Below, piece by piece: positions 1 to 9,113 of a DNA stretch of 64,000 nucleotides (its first letter is position 1; every line of letters starts with the position of its first letter). Where the stretch lies: NCBI RefSeq assembly GCF_902729435.1, contig NZ_LR746521.1, positions 169,062 to 233,061 of the forward strand, given 5' to 3'. The position numbers were made by a program, and so were the translations under genes. The notes below the pieces were generated by a model, which was not told where the DNA came from, did no database searches, and was given only the letters and a program-made list of their open reading frames with translations. The stretch comes from Magnetospirillum sp. UT-4 (GTDB lineage Bacteria > Pseudomonadota > Alphaproteobacteria > Rhodospirillales > Magnetospirillaceae).

Positions 1-28
1 GTCGGCACTGCCATGCGGAAAGAGTTCA

Positions 29-104
29 TTCACCACAGAGACACAGAGGGTGCACAGAGAAGGAAAGGTTTTTCTCTGTGCCTTCTCCGTGTCTCTGTGG
101 TGAA
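29..104. repeat. Inverted-repeat intergenic element (CACAGAGACACAGAG family)
   Basis: An imperfect palindrome. The left arm begins TTCACCACAGAGACACAG and the right arm ends CTGTGTCTCTGTGGTGAA-like, separated by a short AAAGGTTTTT centre. A close relative of the same element (TTCACCACGAAGACACGAAG...) occurs four times in the tandem array at 14.7-16.3 kb, so it is a dispersed repeat of this genome. It could fold into an RNA hairpin. Its role is unknown. Confidence 0.8.
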
Positions 105-182
105 TCTCCCGTCCGACACGAGTGATGTGGGCTTTTCGTTGGCAGGTGGTGTCCCCGCGAGTGGTGCTACGGCACCACGTGG

Positions 183-476
183 ATGGCCGGATCAAGTCCA
201 CTTCTGTCCGGTTTAATTCTCGGCTGGCAATTGCCCCCTCGCCCGCCTGCGGGAGAGGGGGGGCGAGCGTCAGCGAGCCGGGGTGAGGGCGGCGCGTGTC
301 CACGCGCCCAAGACCTGAAAACGCAGAGGTTTTCGCTGTCGCGAAGCGCACCTGACGGCGCGCGCCCTCTCCCTCCCGTCGCTGGCGCGACGGGTCCCTC
401 CCTCTCCCGCAGGCGGGCGAGGGGGCCCTTAACAGCCGAAAATTAAGCCGGACAGAAGTAAGTCAAGTCCGGCCAT
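183..476. mobile_element. MITE-like palindromic element with ~75-bp terminal inverted repeats
   Basis: The left end (183-258, starting ATGGCCGGA) and the reverse complement of the right end (401-476) match over about 75 bp with a few mismatches and small indels; both carry CTTCTGTCCGG, TTAATT, CGGCTG and CCCCTCGCCCGCCTGCGGG in the same order. The centre has smaller palindromes and no credible gene. This is what a non-autonomous miniature element or large intergenic palindrome looks like. No target-site duplication was identified with confidence. The rest of 1-548 holds no gene. Confidence 0.6.
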
Positions 477-548
477 GACGGCAACGAGTTGAAATGGCGT
501 GCAGAAATGTGTGAATGCCGTAGCGCTTCGCCAGGGGGAGGAGGTCGT

Positions 549-1211
549 TCAGCGCGGGTAGACGTGCACCGCCACCCGGCGGTTGAGGCCCTGGTTGGCG
601 GGCAGGGGCGTGCCGTCCTCCAGCCGGTTGGGCACCCGCGGCGCGAACGGGCCGAACGAGGTCACCAGGATGCGCTCGGCCGGCAGGCCCAGGGCGACCA
701 TCGCCCGCATGGTGGACAGCGCGCGGGCGGCGGCGAGATCAAAGTTCGACGGGAATTGCGCCGTCTGCACCGGAGTGTCGTCGGTGTGCCCCTGGATCTC
801 GAAGCGATAGGTCTCGAAGCGCGGCTGCACCAGGGTTTCCACCACTTCCTTCAGCAGCGGCTGCAGCTCGCTCTTGATCTCGGCAGAGCCGGGCTGGAAC
901 AGGGCGCCGGCATCCAGATTCAGCACCACGCCGCGGTCGTCGGTGGCGACATCGGCGGCGTCGGACCCGCCGGCGGCGGCGTTCACCACCTCGGTCAGCT
1001 CCTTGCGCATGGACTCGATGGGGCGCTGCGGCGGCTGCTTGCCGATCTCCGAGGTCATGCCCGACTGCACCTGTTCGTACAGCACCGAGTCCACCTTCGA
1101 GACCGACGCCAGCAGGATGAAGAAGCACAGCAGCAGGGTGACCATGTCGCCATAGGTCTCCATCCACGAGCCGTCCGGCTCCTGCGGTGCCTTCTTCTCG
1201 AACGCGCTCAT
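549..1211 (-). CDS. motB: Flagellar motor stator protein MotB (OmpA-family)
   Basis: 220 aa. It is the peptidoglycan-anchored half of the flagellar stator. A short cytoplasmic N-terminus leads into one membrane helix (about residues 20-38) with the conserved ion-binding aspartate at its start (YGDMVTLLLCFFILL, D22). After a linker comes a C-terminal OmpA/MotB peptidoglycan-binding domain with the FEIQGHTDDTPV and NRRVAV motifs. It lies 27 nt downstream of motA on the same strand, so the two are one operon. The length is somewhat short but complete for the family. The coupling ion (H+ or Na+) cannot be fixed from the sequence. Confidence 0.93.
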   Translation of the reverse strand: MSAFEKKAPQEPDGSWMETYGDMVTLLLCFFILLASVSKVDSVLYEQVQSGMTSEIGKQPPQRPIESMRKELTEVVNAAAGGSDAADVATDDRGVVLNLDAGALFQPGSAEIKSELQPLLKEVVETLVQPRFETYRFEIQGHTDDTPVQTAQFPSNFDLAAARALSTMRAMVALGLPAERILVTSFGPFAPRVPNRLEDGTPLPANQGLNRRVAVHVYPR

Positions 1212-1238
1212 GTCATCCGTCCCCTCGGAAGGCCGCCA

Positions 1239-2036
1239 TCATTTGCCCTTCATCTTGTCGATGTCGAAGTGGATGGCCGGGTCGAGGAAGCTGTTCATGG
1301 CGTCCTGGATGAAGCGCGGGTTCTTGCGCTCGGCCAGCAGCGACAGTCCCTCGCAGACCAGGTAGTTGCGGAAGCGCACGATCTCCTCGCGTTGCTGGAT
1401 CTTGCTCGCCGCCGGCAGCAGCACCAGACGGGGGAACAGCACGCCGTAGAGGGTGGTGATCAGCGCCACCGCCATGCCGGGACCCAGCGCCGCCGGGTCC
1501 GAGCCCATCTGGCCCAGCATGATGATGAGGCCGATCAGGGTGCCGATCATGCCGAAGGCGGGGGCGGTGCCGGCCATGTTGCGCAGGATGTCGGCCGGGA
1601 TGCACGAACGCTGGAAGGTGGTCTCGATGGAATTGGTGAGGATCTGGCGCACCTCGGCTCCCGAATAGCCGGCGATCACCAGGTCGACCCCGAAGCCGAG
1701 GAAGCGGTCCTGCGATTTCACCTTGCCGGCGTCGGATTCCAGCCCGGCCATGCCCGACTTCTGGATCAGGTAGCCCCAGCGGATGCAGCGGCCGACCTCG
1801 CCCTGCAGAATGCCGCGCTGGACCTTGGGCGCGAAGAAGATCGAGGCCATCAGCTTGAAGGCCTGCAGGACGTAGCGCGGTTCGTAGGAGATGAAGGTGG
1901 AGGCGAAGGTGCCGCCGACCACCATGATGAACGAAGGCCCGTCGAGAAAGACCAGGTAATTGTCGGTGGCCAGGGCGATCGAGCCGAGGAACAGGAGAAT
2001 ACCGGCCAGAAAGCCGACGATTGTTGCCAGCGACAT
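1239..2036 (-). CDS. motA: Flagellar motor stator protein MotA/PomA
   Basis: 265 aa. Four-helix stator subunit that forms the ion channel with MotB. Visible features are two N-terminal helices, a charged cytoplasmic loop, and the paired C-terminal helices with the typical TAPAFGMIGTLIGLIIMLGQM and MAVALITTLYGVLFPRL segments. The ATG at 2036 is chosen because an AGGGG motif lies about 7 nt upstream; an in-frame ATG at 2096 would add 20 polar residues that are not membrane-like. First gene of the motAB pair, divergent from the GGDEF-EAL gene across about 200 bp that holds no other gene. Confidence 0.93.
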   Translation of the reverse strand: MSLATIVGFLAGILLFLGSIALATDNYLVFLDGPSFIMVVGGTFASTFISYEPRYVLQAFKLMASIFFAPKVQRGILQGEVGRCIRWGYLIQKSGMAGLESDAGKVKSQDRFLGFGVDLVIAGYSGAEVRQILTNSIETTFQRSCIPADILRNMAGTAPAFGMIGTLIGLIIMLGQMGSDPAALGPGMAVALITTLYGVLFPRLVLLPAASKIQQREEIVRFRNYLVCEGLSLLAERKNPRFIQDAMNSFLDPAIHFDIDKMKGK

Positions 2037-2243
2037 GTTCGCCCCTGATCCCCCGTCTTCGGTTTGACGTTCGGCGGTTGGAGTATTGGCGACCATCTTG
2101 TGCGAAACGGCGCAAAGGGGCAAGCCCGGCGCGATCAAGGAGACCAACGCGCTTGCACCGGACTCCACATGACGTAGACTAAAAATTGGGAAGGAGCCGT
2201 TTCGCCGGGCAAAGGCAGGGACGGCAAGCATGGGAAATTTGCG

Positions 2244-4550
2244 ATGACCTTGTCGGCGCCTTACGGCGTGCATGGCATCCTGCTGGTGATCGTCGTCGCG
2301 GTGGCGGCCATGATCTTCGTGGGTCGCCGCCCCGGAGCCAGACGTCTGCGCCCCTATGCCGTCGGGTTCGCGCTGCATCTGACGCGGGCGATCCTTCTGT
2401 TCGCCGAGGATGGACTGGGCCACATCGCCGCCGCGGCCGAAATCGCCAATGCCGGCGTCGCGGCGGTCCTGGTCGCCGCCATGTTCGGCGAGGTCGGGCG
2501 GGCGCCGCCGTGGCGGATGCTGGCGGCGGCGTGGCTGGCCGCCGCACTCTGGGTGGCGGCGGCCACGGCGACCCTTGGCATCGCGGCGGCGGCGCTGCCG
2601 GTGCAACTGGTCGTCGGCGGTGTGATGATGGCCACCGCGGTGGCGTTCTGGCGCCGGGCCGAGGCGGCGCCCGAGGCCGGCTTCCGGCTGGTGGCGCTGC
2701 TGTTCGCGCTGTGGGCGGTGCACGAATGGGATGCGTCGCTGCTCGGCCTCGCCGCGCACAACAATCCCTTCGTCTTCCTGGTGTCGCAGGTGATGGCGAC
2801 GGCGCTGGCGGTGGCCCTGGTGATGGCGTTCTACCGCGAGCGCCGGGCCATCGAGGAGGGGCTGAAGCGCGAGGCCCAAAGGCTGTTGCGGCTGCAGGGC
2901 GAGGCCATCGCCGCCGCCGCCAACGCCATCTTCATCACCGACCGCTCGGGGCGCATCGAATGGTCCAACGAGGCCTTCACCCGCCTGTCCGGCTGGGGTG
3001 CCGTCGAGGCCAAGGGGCGGGGGGCGCGGCGGCTGCTGATGGGCAAGGAACGCGACAGCCGCCTCGACGATGCGCTGGGCAGCTCGCGGCCGTGGCGCGG
3101 CGAGCTGTCGTTGCGGCGCAAGGACGGCACCCTCTACGTGGTCGATCAGACGGTCGCCCCCATCATCGGCGACGACGGCCGCGTCGCCCATTTCGTGGTG
3201 GTGCAGGAGGACGTGACCGAGCGGCGCCATGCCGAGGAGCGCATCCGCTTCCTGTCCAACCACGACCAGCTCACCGCGCTGCCCAACCGGCTGCTGTTCC
3301 GCGAGCGGCTGCAGCGCACGGTGGCGCGGGCCCGCGCCGAGCGCGGCGAACTGGCGGTGCTGTTCATCGATCTCGACGATTTCAGCCGCTACAACGACGT
3401 GCTGGGCCATGACGGCGGCGACCGGCTGCTGCTGCAGGTGGTGGAACGGGTGATGATGGCCGCCCGCGGCGCCGAGGTGGTGGCCCGGGTGGGCGGCGAC
3501 GAGTTCGCCCTGCTGATGCTGGGGGGCGCCGATCTGGCCGAGACCACGGCGCAGGCGGTGCTCGAGGCGATGCAGGGCGCCTACGACATCGACGGCAGCG
3601 ACGTCCATGTCGGCGGCTGCGTCGGCATCACCGTCTTTCCCAGCGATGGCGGCGACGCCGACGTGCTGATGAAGAACGCCGACATCGCCATGTACCGGGC
3701 CATCCACGAGGCCCAGGGCGGCTATTGCTTCTTCGCCCCGACCATGCACGACGAGCTGGAGCGCCGGCGCGGCATCGAGGCCGACCTGCGCCGCGCGGTC
3801 GCCCGCGACGAGCTGGTGCTGTACTACCAGCCGGTGGTCGAGATCGCCGGCCGCCGCATCCTCGGATTCGAGGCGCTGCTGCGCTGGAACCGCGGCGGCG
3901 CCGGGCTGGTGGCGCCGGCCGAGTTCATCCACCTGGCCGAGGCCAACGGGCTGATCGTGCCCATCGGCGAGTGGGTGCTGCGCGAGGCCTGCCGTCAGGC
4001 CCGGGAATGGGCCGATGCGGGGCTGGCCGAGGTGCCGGTGGCGGTCAACCTGTCGGCGGTGCAGCTGCTGCGCCAGGATCTGCCCCTGCTGATCCGCGGA
4101 GCCCTGACCGAGACCCGGCTGCCCGCCGCCCGGCTCGAGCTGGAGCTGACCGAGACCACGGTGATGGCCGATGCCTCGGCCGCGCTCAGGACCCTGGGCG
4201 AGGTCTCCGCCCAGGGCGTGGCCCTGGCGGTGGACGATTTCGGCACCGGCTATTCGTCGCTGGAACGGCTCAAGCGGTTCCCGGTGGGCAAGCTCAAGAT
4301 CGACCAGTCCTTCGTGCGCGACCTCGCCGAGGACGACAGCGACGCCGCCATCGCCCGCGCCATCATTTCCATGGGCCATGCCCTCGGCCTGATGGTGGTG
4401 GCCGAGGGGGTCGAAACCGAAGCGCAGTTGGCCATCCTGGCGGCGCAGGGATGCGACGCCGTCCAGGGCTTCCTGTTCAGCCCGCCGGTCTCGGCCACCG
4501 AAGCCGCCGAACTGCTGCGAAGGGGCCGGTTCTCCCAAGCGCGGTCATGA
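2244..4550 (+). CDS. Membrane PAS-GGDEF-EAL cyclic-di-GMP signalling protein
   Basis: 768 aa. The first ~210 residues are strongly hydrophobic with about seven predicted membrane helices. A PAS domain follows (about 225-330, ending in a VVVQEDVTERRHAEE-type PAC segment), then a GGDEF domain with an intact GGDEF motif at residues 417-421, then an EAL domain with EALLRW from residue 543 plus the downstream DDFGTGYSSL and KIDQSFV motifs. Both catalytic signatures look complete, so it may make and/or break c-di-GMP. It is a stand-alone gene divergent from motAB, which suggests but does not prove a motility role. Confidence 0.92.
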   Translation: MTLSAPYGVHGILLVIVVAVAAMIFVGRRPGARRLRPYAVGFALHLTRAILLFAEDGLGHIAAAAEIANAGVAAVLVAAMFGEVGRAPPWRMLAAAWLAAALWVAAATATLGIAAAALPVQLVVGGVMMATAVAFWRRAEAAPEAGFRLVALLFALWAVHEWDASLLGLAAHNNPFVFLVSQVMATALAVALVMAFYRERRAIEEGLKREAQRLLRLQGEAIAAAANAIFITDRSGRIEWSNEAFTRLSGWGAVEAKGRGARRLLMGKERDSRLDDALGSSRPWRGELSLRRKDGTLYVVDQTVAPIIGDDGRVAHFVVVQEDVTERRHAEERIRFLSNHDQLTALPNRLLFRERLQRTVARARAERGELAVLFIDLDDFSRYNDVLGHDGGDRLLLQVVERVMMAARGAEVVARVGGDEFALLMLGGADLAETTAQAVLEAMQGAYDIDGSDVHVGGCVGITVFPSDGGDADVLMKNADIAMYRAIHEAQGGYCFFAPTMHDELERRRGIEADLRRAVARDELVLYYQPVVEIAGRRILGFEALLRWNRGGAGLVAPAEFIHLAEANGLIVPIGEWVLREACRQAREWADAGLAEVPVAVNLSAVQLLRQDLPLLIRGALTETRLPAARLELELTETTVMADASAALRTLGEVSAQGVALAVDDFGTGYSSLERLKRFPVGKLKIDQSFVRDLAEDDSDAAIARAIISMGHALGLMVVAEGVETEAQLAILAAQGCDAVQGFLFSPPVSATEAAELLRRGRFSQARS

Positions 4551-4612
4551 CAACCGGCCCCCGGCTGGATTACCCTGGCGCCCGCCACCATCCAGACCAC
4601 TCGGGAGGGACC

Positions 4613-6919
4613 ATGCGCAAGACCGCCATCGCCGTTTCGGCCGCCTTGGTGCTGGGCCTGCCGCTCGACGGCTTCGCCCAGATGGGCTCGCAGATGCTGC
4701 GCAACCAGTCGCGCATGATCGAGCGCACGGTCAGCCGCAACCTCGACAAGGTGTTCCGCCCCCGGCTGGTGGTGCGCGAGGGCAATACCGGTCCGGTCAC
4801 CGCGCTGGCGCTGTCGGCCGACGAGCACTTCATGGTGTCGGCGGTGGGCAACAATTCGGTGCGGCTGTGGGATCTGGGCGCCGGACGCGAGCTGGCGCGG
4901 CTGTCCGGCCATGCCGACCGGGTGACCGCCATCGCCGTCAGCCCCGACGGCAAGCTGGCCGCTTCCGGCTCGGCGGACCGCTCGGTCAAGCTGTGGAACC
5001 TGCGCCAGGTGGGTGAGGCCGGCGGCGTGGCGGACCATGGCGCGGTGGTGACCGGGCTGGTCTTCCTCGACGGCAAGCGGGTCGCCTCGGCCGACGCGGC
5101 GGGCACGCTGAAGATCTGGGCGGCCGAGGGCGGTGCGCCGGCGAAGGCGGTGCAGGCGCACGGACCCGGCGCGGTGGTGCTGGCGGTACTGCCCGGCGGG
5201 CGGCTGGTCAGCGGCGGCGCCGACGGCCGCGTGCGGTTGTGGGACGGCGCCGGCACCCCGGTGGCCGAGGCCTCGGCCGAGGCGGCGGTGACGGCGCTGG
5301 CCGGCGGTGCCAAGGGGCTGGCGGTCGGCCTGCAGGACGGCCGCATCCTGCGTCTCGACCCCGCCACCCTGGCGCCCGGCGAGACCCTGTCCGGCGGCCA
5401 TTCCGGCGCCGTGACCGGGCTCGCCTTCGACGGCGAGGGGCGGCTTTATTCCGGCGGCGGCGACGGCACGGTGCGGGCGTGGCGCGACGGCACGCCCAAG
5501 CTGCTGGGCAAGCACGACAAGGCGGTCACCTTCATCGGCGCCAGCCAGGATTCCGGCTTCGTCCTGTCGGCCTCCGAGGACGGCACCACCCGGCTGTGGA
5601 ACGCTACCACCGGCGCCGCCTTGGTCACCCTGCTGTCGACCGAGAAGGGCTGGGCGGTGGTCGATCCCAAGGGACGCTACGACGGCAGCCAGCAGGCGCT
5701 GAACGGCATCGACTGGCAGGGCGAGGACGTGGCCGTCAACATCGATTCCTATGCCGAGACCCATTTCGAGGCGGCGCTGCTGCCGCGGGTGATGGCCGGC
5801 GACGGGCTGGGCGAGGCGCCCTCGATCCCGGACGGGGTGCGCTATCCGGCCAAGATCCGGTTCGTCACCCCGACCGCTTCGGGCTCGGTGGAGCAGCCCC
5901 GCATCGCCGTCGAGGTCGAGGCCGAGGACGATGGCGGCAGCGGCGTCAACGAACTGCGCCTGTACCGCAACGGCCGCCAGGTGGCGACCGAGGCGGCGAC
6001 CATCGAACGCGGCCAGACCGCCGACGGCGCCCCCCGCGTGGTCGGCCGCTTCGAGCTGCCGCTGGGGCCGGGCCGCAACGAGCTGGTCGCCACCGCGGTC
6101 AATGCCGACAAGATGGAGAGCCCGCCGCGCACCCTGGTGGTCGAGACCGCGGCCGATGCCGGCAAGCCGGCCATGCATCTTCTGGTGGTGGGAATCAACG
6201 CCTACCGGAACAAGGAATTGAACCTTTACTACGCCCGTCCCGACGCGCAGGCCCTGCTGAAATTCTTCGCCGAAGCCGGCGGCGGTGCCATGAACCCGGG
6301 TCAGGTCATCTATCTCGAGGATGGCAAGGCCACCCGCGAGAACATCAAGGCGGCGCTGGCGACCCTGCGGCGGGCGCCGGCGGGTGATCTGGTGGTGGTC
6401 TACATGGCCGGCCACGGCGTCTCCATCGGCGACGACTGGTACTACGTGCCGCACGAACTGGAAAAGCCCGAGGAGGACGAGTTCCTGAGGGCGCAGGGCA
6501 TGTCCTCGAAGGACCTCAAGGCGGCGCTGGAGGCCATGACCGCCGACCGCACCCTGCTTCTGCTCGACACCTGCCATTCCGGCACCGCCGTCAGCCCGCT
6601 CAAGGATTATCGCGGCCTCAAGTCGCTGCGTCTGCTGGCGCGCTCGGTGGGGACCCACATCCTGGCCGCCACCGACCGCGACCAGTACGCCATCGAGCTG
6701 GCGCGGCTGGGGCACGGGGTGTTCACCTATGCGGTGCTGGGGGCGCTGCGGGGCAAGGCGGATACCGGTCCCGCCGACGGCACCGTGACGGCGGCGGAGC
6801 TGATCCGCTACGTGGAGAACGAGGTGCCGCGGCTGGCGCAGCAATATACCGACTACGCCCAGTACCCCACCGGCTATTCCCGCGGCATGGACTTCATGGT
6901 CTCGCGGCCGGCGAAATGA
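4613..6919 (+). CDS. Exported WD40-repeat caspase-like (peptidase C14) protein
   Basis: 768 aa. The start at 4613 follows a GGGAGGGA ribosome-binding site and gives a clear Sec signal peptide (about residues 1-22, ending GFA). Residues ~50-360 form WD40 repeats (several VTALALS.., SGHADRVTAIAVSPDG-type blades ending in LWD/LWN/RAW). A beta-rich segment with an Ig-like look follows (~410-515), then a C-terminal caspase/metacaspase domain with the catalytic dyad H601 in YMAGHG and C654 in LLDTCHSG. Its stop overlaps the start of the next gene (ATGA). Bacterial caspase-like proteins of this type (orthocaspases) usually cleave after basic residues; the substrate here is unknown, as is whether it is periplasmic or secreted. 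Confidence 0.88.
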   Translation: MRKTAIAVSAALVLGLPLDGFAQMGSQMLRNQSRMIERTVSRNLDKVFRPRLVVREGNTGPVTALALSADEHFMVSAVGNNSVRLWDLGAGRELARLSGHADRVTAIAVSPDGKLAASGSADRSVKLWNLRQVGEAGGVADHGAVVTGLVFLDGKRVASADAAGTLKIWAAEGGAPAKAVQAHGPGAVVLAVLPGGRLVSGGADGRVRLWDGAGTPVAEASAEAAVTALAGGAKGLAVGLQDGRILRLDPATLAPGETLSGGHSGAVTGLAFDGEGRLYSGGGDGTVRAWRDGTPKLLGKHDKAVTFIGASQDSGFVLSASEDGTTRLWNATTGAALVTLLSTEKGWAVVDPKGRYDGSQQALNGIDWQGEDVAVNIDSYAETHFEAALLPRVMAGDGLGEAPSIPDGVRYPAKIRFVTPTASGSVEQPRIAVEVEAEDDGGSGVNELRLYRNGRQVATEAATIERGQTADGAPRVVGRFELPLGPGRNELVATAVNADKMESPPRTLVVETAADAGKPAMHLLVVGINAYRNKELNLYYARPDAQALLKFFAEAGGGAMNPGQVIYLEDGKATRENIKAALATLRRAPAGDLVVVYMAGHGVSIGDDWYYVPHELEKPEEDEFLRAQGMSSKDLKAALEAMTADRTLLLLDTCHSGTAVSPLKDYRGLKSLRLLARSVGTHILAATDRDQYAIELARLGHGVFTYAVLGALRGKADTGPADGTVTAAELIRYVENEVPRLAQQYTDYAQYPTGYSRGMDFMVSRPAK

Positions 6920-7719
6920 TCCGGCTTTTCGCCGCATCTCTGGCGCTGGCGCTGGCCGCCTGCGCCGGCACGGTGGTCGCCGACGCGGAGCGGGCCGGGC
7001 TGGTTCCGGTGATGGTCGAGACTCCGACGTTCCGCCTCGCCGCGTGGCAGCGGCTGCCGCCGGTGCCGGGCGGCGAGTTGGCGGTCTACCTGGAGGGTGA
7101 CGGTTTCGCCTGGGCCGGGCGCGGCCAGCCGTCGCGGGACCCGACGCCGCGCGACCCGGTCGGCCTGGCCATGGCCGCCCGTGATCCGGCCCCGGCGGTG
7201 CTGTACCTGGCGCGGCCATGCCAGTTCTCGGGCCGCGCCGATCCGCGCTGCCATGAGCGCTACTGGACCGGCGCGCGTCTGGCGCCGGAGGTGGTGGAGG
7301 CGGCCGAGGCGGCGGTGGCGGCGGCCATGCAACGCACCGGCGCGGCGCGGCTGCGCCTGGTCGGCTATTCCGGCGGCGGAGCACTGGCGGCGCTGCTGGC
7401 GGCCCGCCGCTCGCCCGAAAGCACCCGACTGGTCACCGTGGCGGCGCCGCTGGACCTCGAGGCCTGGACGGGGCTGCACACGGTGTCGCCGCTGTCCGCG
7501 TCGCTGTCGCCCGCCGATCACCGCGACCGCCTGCGCGCAGTGCCGCAACTGCATCTGGCCGGCGCCGAGGATGCGGTGGTGCCGCCCTCGTTGGCTCGCG
7601 ATTGGGTGGCGGGGCTGGGCGGTTCGTGCGCGGCGTTGCGGGTGGTGCCCGGCTTCGGCCACCAATGCTGCTGGGCGACCCTGGCGCCCGACCAGCTGAA
7701 GGCGCCCGACTGCCGGTGA
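6916..7719 (+). CDS. Putative alpha/beta-hydrolase lipoprotein
   Basis: 267 aa. The N-terminus is a lipoprotein signal with lipobox LAAC (Cys at about residue 16). The body has an alpha/beta-hydrolase look: a nucleophile elbow GYSGGG near residue 155, a later Asp segment (LAGAEDAVVP) and a histidine near the C-terminus (GFGHQCC). Several cysteines could form periplasmic disulfides. It overlaps the caspase gene by four bases (ATGA), so the two are translationally coupled and may act on the same envelope substrate; that link is inference. The exact esterase or peptidase activity cannot be assigned. Confidence 0.75.
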   Translation: MIRLFAASLALALAACAGTVVADAERAGLVPVMVETPTFRLAAWQRLPPVPGGELAVYLEGDGFAWAGRGQPSRDPTPRDPVGLAMAARDPAPAVLYLARPCQFSGRADPRCHERYWTGARLAPEVVEAAEAAVAAAMQRTGAARLRLVGYSGGGALAALLAARRSPESTRLVTVAAPLDLEAWTGLHTVSPLSASLSPADHRDRLRAVPQLHLAGAEDAVVPPSLARDWVAGLGGSCAALRVVPGFGHQCCWATLAPDQLKAPDCR

Positions 7720-7721
7720 CG

Positions 7722-7752
7722 AAAAAGCCCCCGGCAACGGCGTGCCGGGGGC
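7722..7752 (-). terminator. Rho-independent terminator (downstream of the autotransporter gene)
   Basis: A perfect 10-bp stem (GCCCCCGGCA at 7727-7736 with TGCCGGGGGC at 7743-7752) is followed, reading the minus strand, by TTTTT (7722-7726). It sits between two convergent genes and best serves the minus-strand gene ending at 7772; it could also slow plus-strand transcription. Confidence 0.85.
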
Positions 7753-7771
7753 CTTCACGGAAACGCGGAAA

Positions 7772-8848
7772 TCAGAACCGCAGGCGGGCGTTCATCAGGA
7801 CGCCCATGGCGCTGGTGCGGTCGCGGCCGACCACGCGGTTGAACTCCAGGCCGACCGATTCGGTGTCGGTCGGGAACCAGTCGAGGCCGGCATAGATCTG
7901 CGCCTCGTCGGCATCGTCGCTGCCGCCCCGGTTGCCGCCGGTGCCGTCGGCGCCGACATAGTCGTGCACCAGGTCATAGGCGTAGTAGAGCGCGGCGAAG
8001 GGTTCGATCTGGCCCCACAGATAGGACAGCCGGCCACCGGCCTTGGCCTGCACCAGATGGCTGGTGGAGCCGGCCTGCTGCCGGGCGGCGGGGCCGGTCT
8101 CGGTATAGGAATCGTTGTCCGAGTAGGCCCAGATCATGCCGAAATCGCCGCGCAGGCGCCATTCCGGCGCCAGCTCGAAGCCGTGATGGGCATTGGCGGC
8201 GGCCATGGCGCGGTAGCCGTTGTAATGACCCTGGGCGGTGCCGGAGGCGCGCGAGGCGTCGTTGTCGGTCCAGGTCAGGCCGATCAGGCCGTCGATCGAG
8301 GTGCCCTGGCCGAAATCGTAGCCGACATAGGGCACCAGCGAATAGCCGTTGGAGTCCAGACGCCCGGCGTTGAAGTCGGTTTCGAAGGTGTTGCTCTCGT
8401 GGAAGGCGGCGACGCCCACCACCAGGTTCTGGTTCAGGACCATGTCGAAGCCGACGGTCTGGCTGCCCGCGGTACCGGAAAAGGCGGCGCCGACCACGGT
8501 GCTGGACAGGCTGGTGGCGCCCAGCGCGCCCCACAGGGAATAGCGCAGTTCATCGTCGCCGCCGGATACGCCGGTCTCGCCCAGGGCGCTGCGCTGGCGG
8601 GTGGAGGGCGAGAGGGAGCGGCTGACCTGGTTGGACACAGCAACCGTGGTGACCGTGGCGGCGCTGCGATTGGCGCCCGAATCCACTTCGGCGCCGGCCG
8701 ACTTGGTGACGTTGGCGGTGTCGCAGTTGTAGTAGGTGCCGCCCGAGTAAGTACATCCGCTGCTGCTTTCCGAGGCCCAGGCCAGACCCGGTGAAATCAG
8801 CGAGGTTCCCAGACAGGTTCCAATGGCGGCGAAAACAAACCGGCGCAT
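7772..8848 (-). CDS. Autotransporter beta-barrel domain outer-membrane protein
   Basis: 358 aa. The start at 8848 follows GGGGAG and gives a signal peptide (about 1-28, ending AWA). Residues ~30-100 are a short Ser/Thr-rich segment with two cysteines. From ~105 to the C-terminus the protein shows alternating amphipathic strands typical of an autotransporter barrel (WGALGATSLSS..., VPYVGYDFGQG, LSYLWGQIEPFAALYYAY) and ends in the outer-membrane signature RLRF with a terminal Phe. There is almost no passenger, so it is more likely an integral porin-like or adhesive OMP than a classic autotransporter. It has its own terminator. Function unknown. Confidence 0.8.
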   Translation of the reverse strand: MRRFVFAAIGTCLGTSLISPGLAWASESSSGCTYSGGTYYNCDTANVTKSAGAEVDSGANRSAATVTTVAVSNQVSRSLSPSTRQRSALGETGVSGGDDELRYSLWGALGATSLSSTVVGAAFSGTAGSQTVGFDMVLNQNLVVGVAAFHESNTFETDFNAGRLDSNGYSLVPYVGYDFGQGTSIDGLIGLTWTDNDASRASGTAQGHYNGYRAMAAANAHHGFELAPEWRLRGDFGMIWAYSDNDSYTETGPAARQQAGSTSHLVQAKAGGRLSYLWGQIEPFAALYYAYDLVHDYVGADGTGGNRGGSDDADEAQIYAGLDWFPTDTESVGLEFNRVVGRDRTSAMGVLMNARLRF

Positions 8849-9113
8849 CAACGGCTCCCCGATATCACGTTTGTTCGGCAACCTATACCGAAGACCGATG
8901 CCCATGGCCACTGGCGGCTGGGCAGGGCGACCGAGACTTTCTCCGCCTGTGGCCGAGCGGCCACACCTTCGTATATGCTGGCCAACAGGCCCAGCCCTTC
9001 CGGCAAGGGGGAAGACTTGCCGGTAGGGAGGTGCTAATACCAAAGTCATTGGAGTTGGGAAGCGGGAGCCAGTACGGACCGTGCGTCACGCAGGGGCAGA
9101 ACAGTCGAGGACC

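Noticed and set aside
1239..4538. A 1099-aa minus-strand frame that includes MotA and runs antisense through the GGDEF-EAL gene
   Set aside because: Only its last 265 codons are MotA. The rest is GC-rich shadow coding opposite a clear gene.
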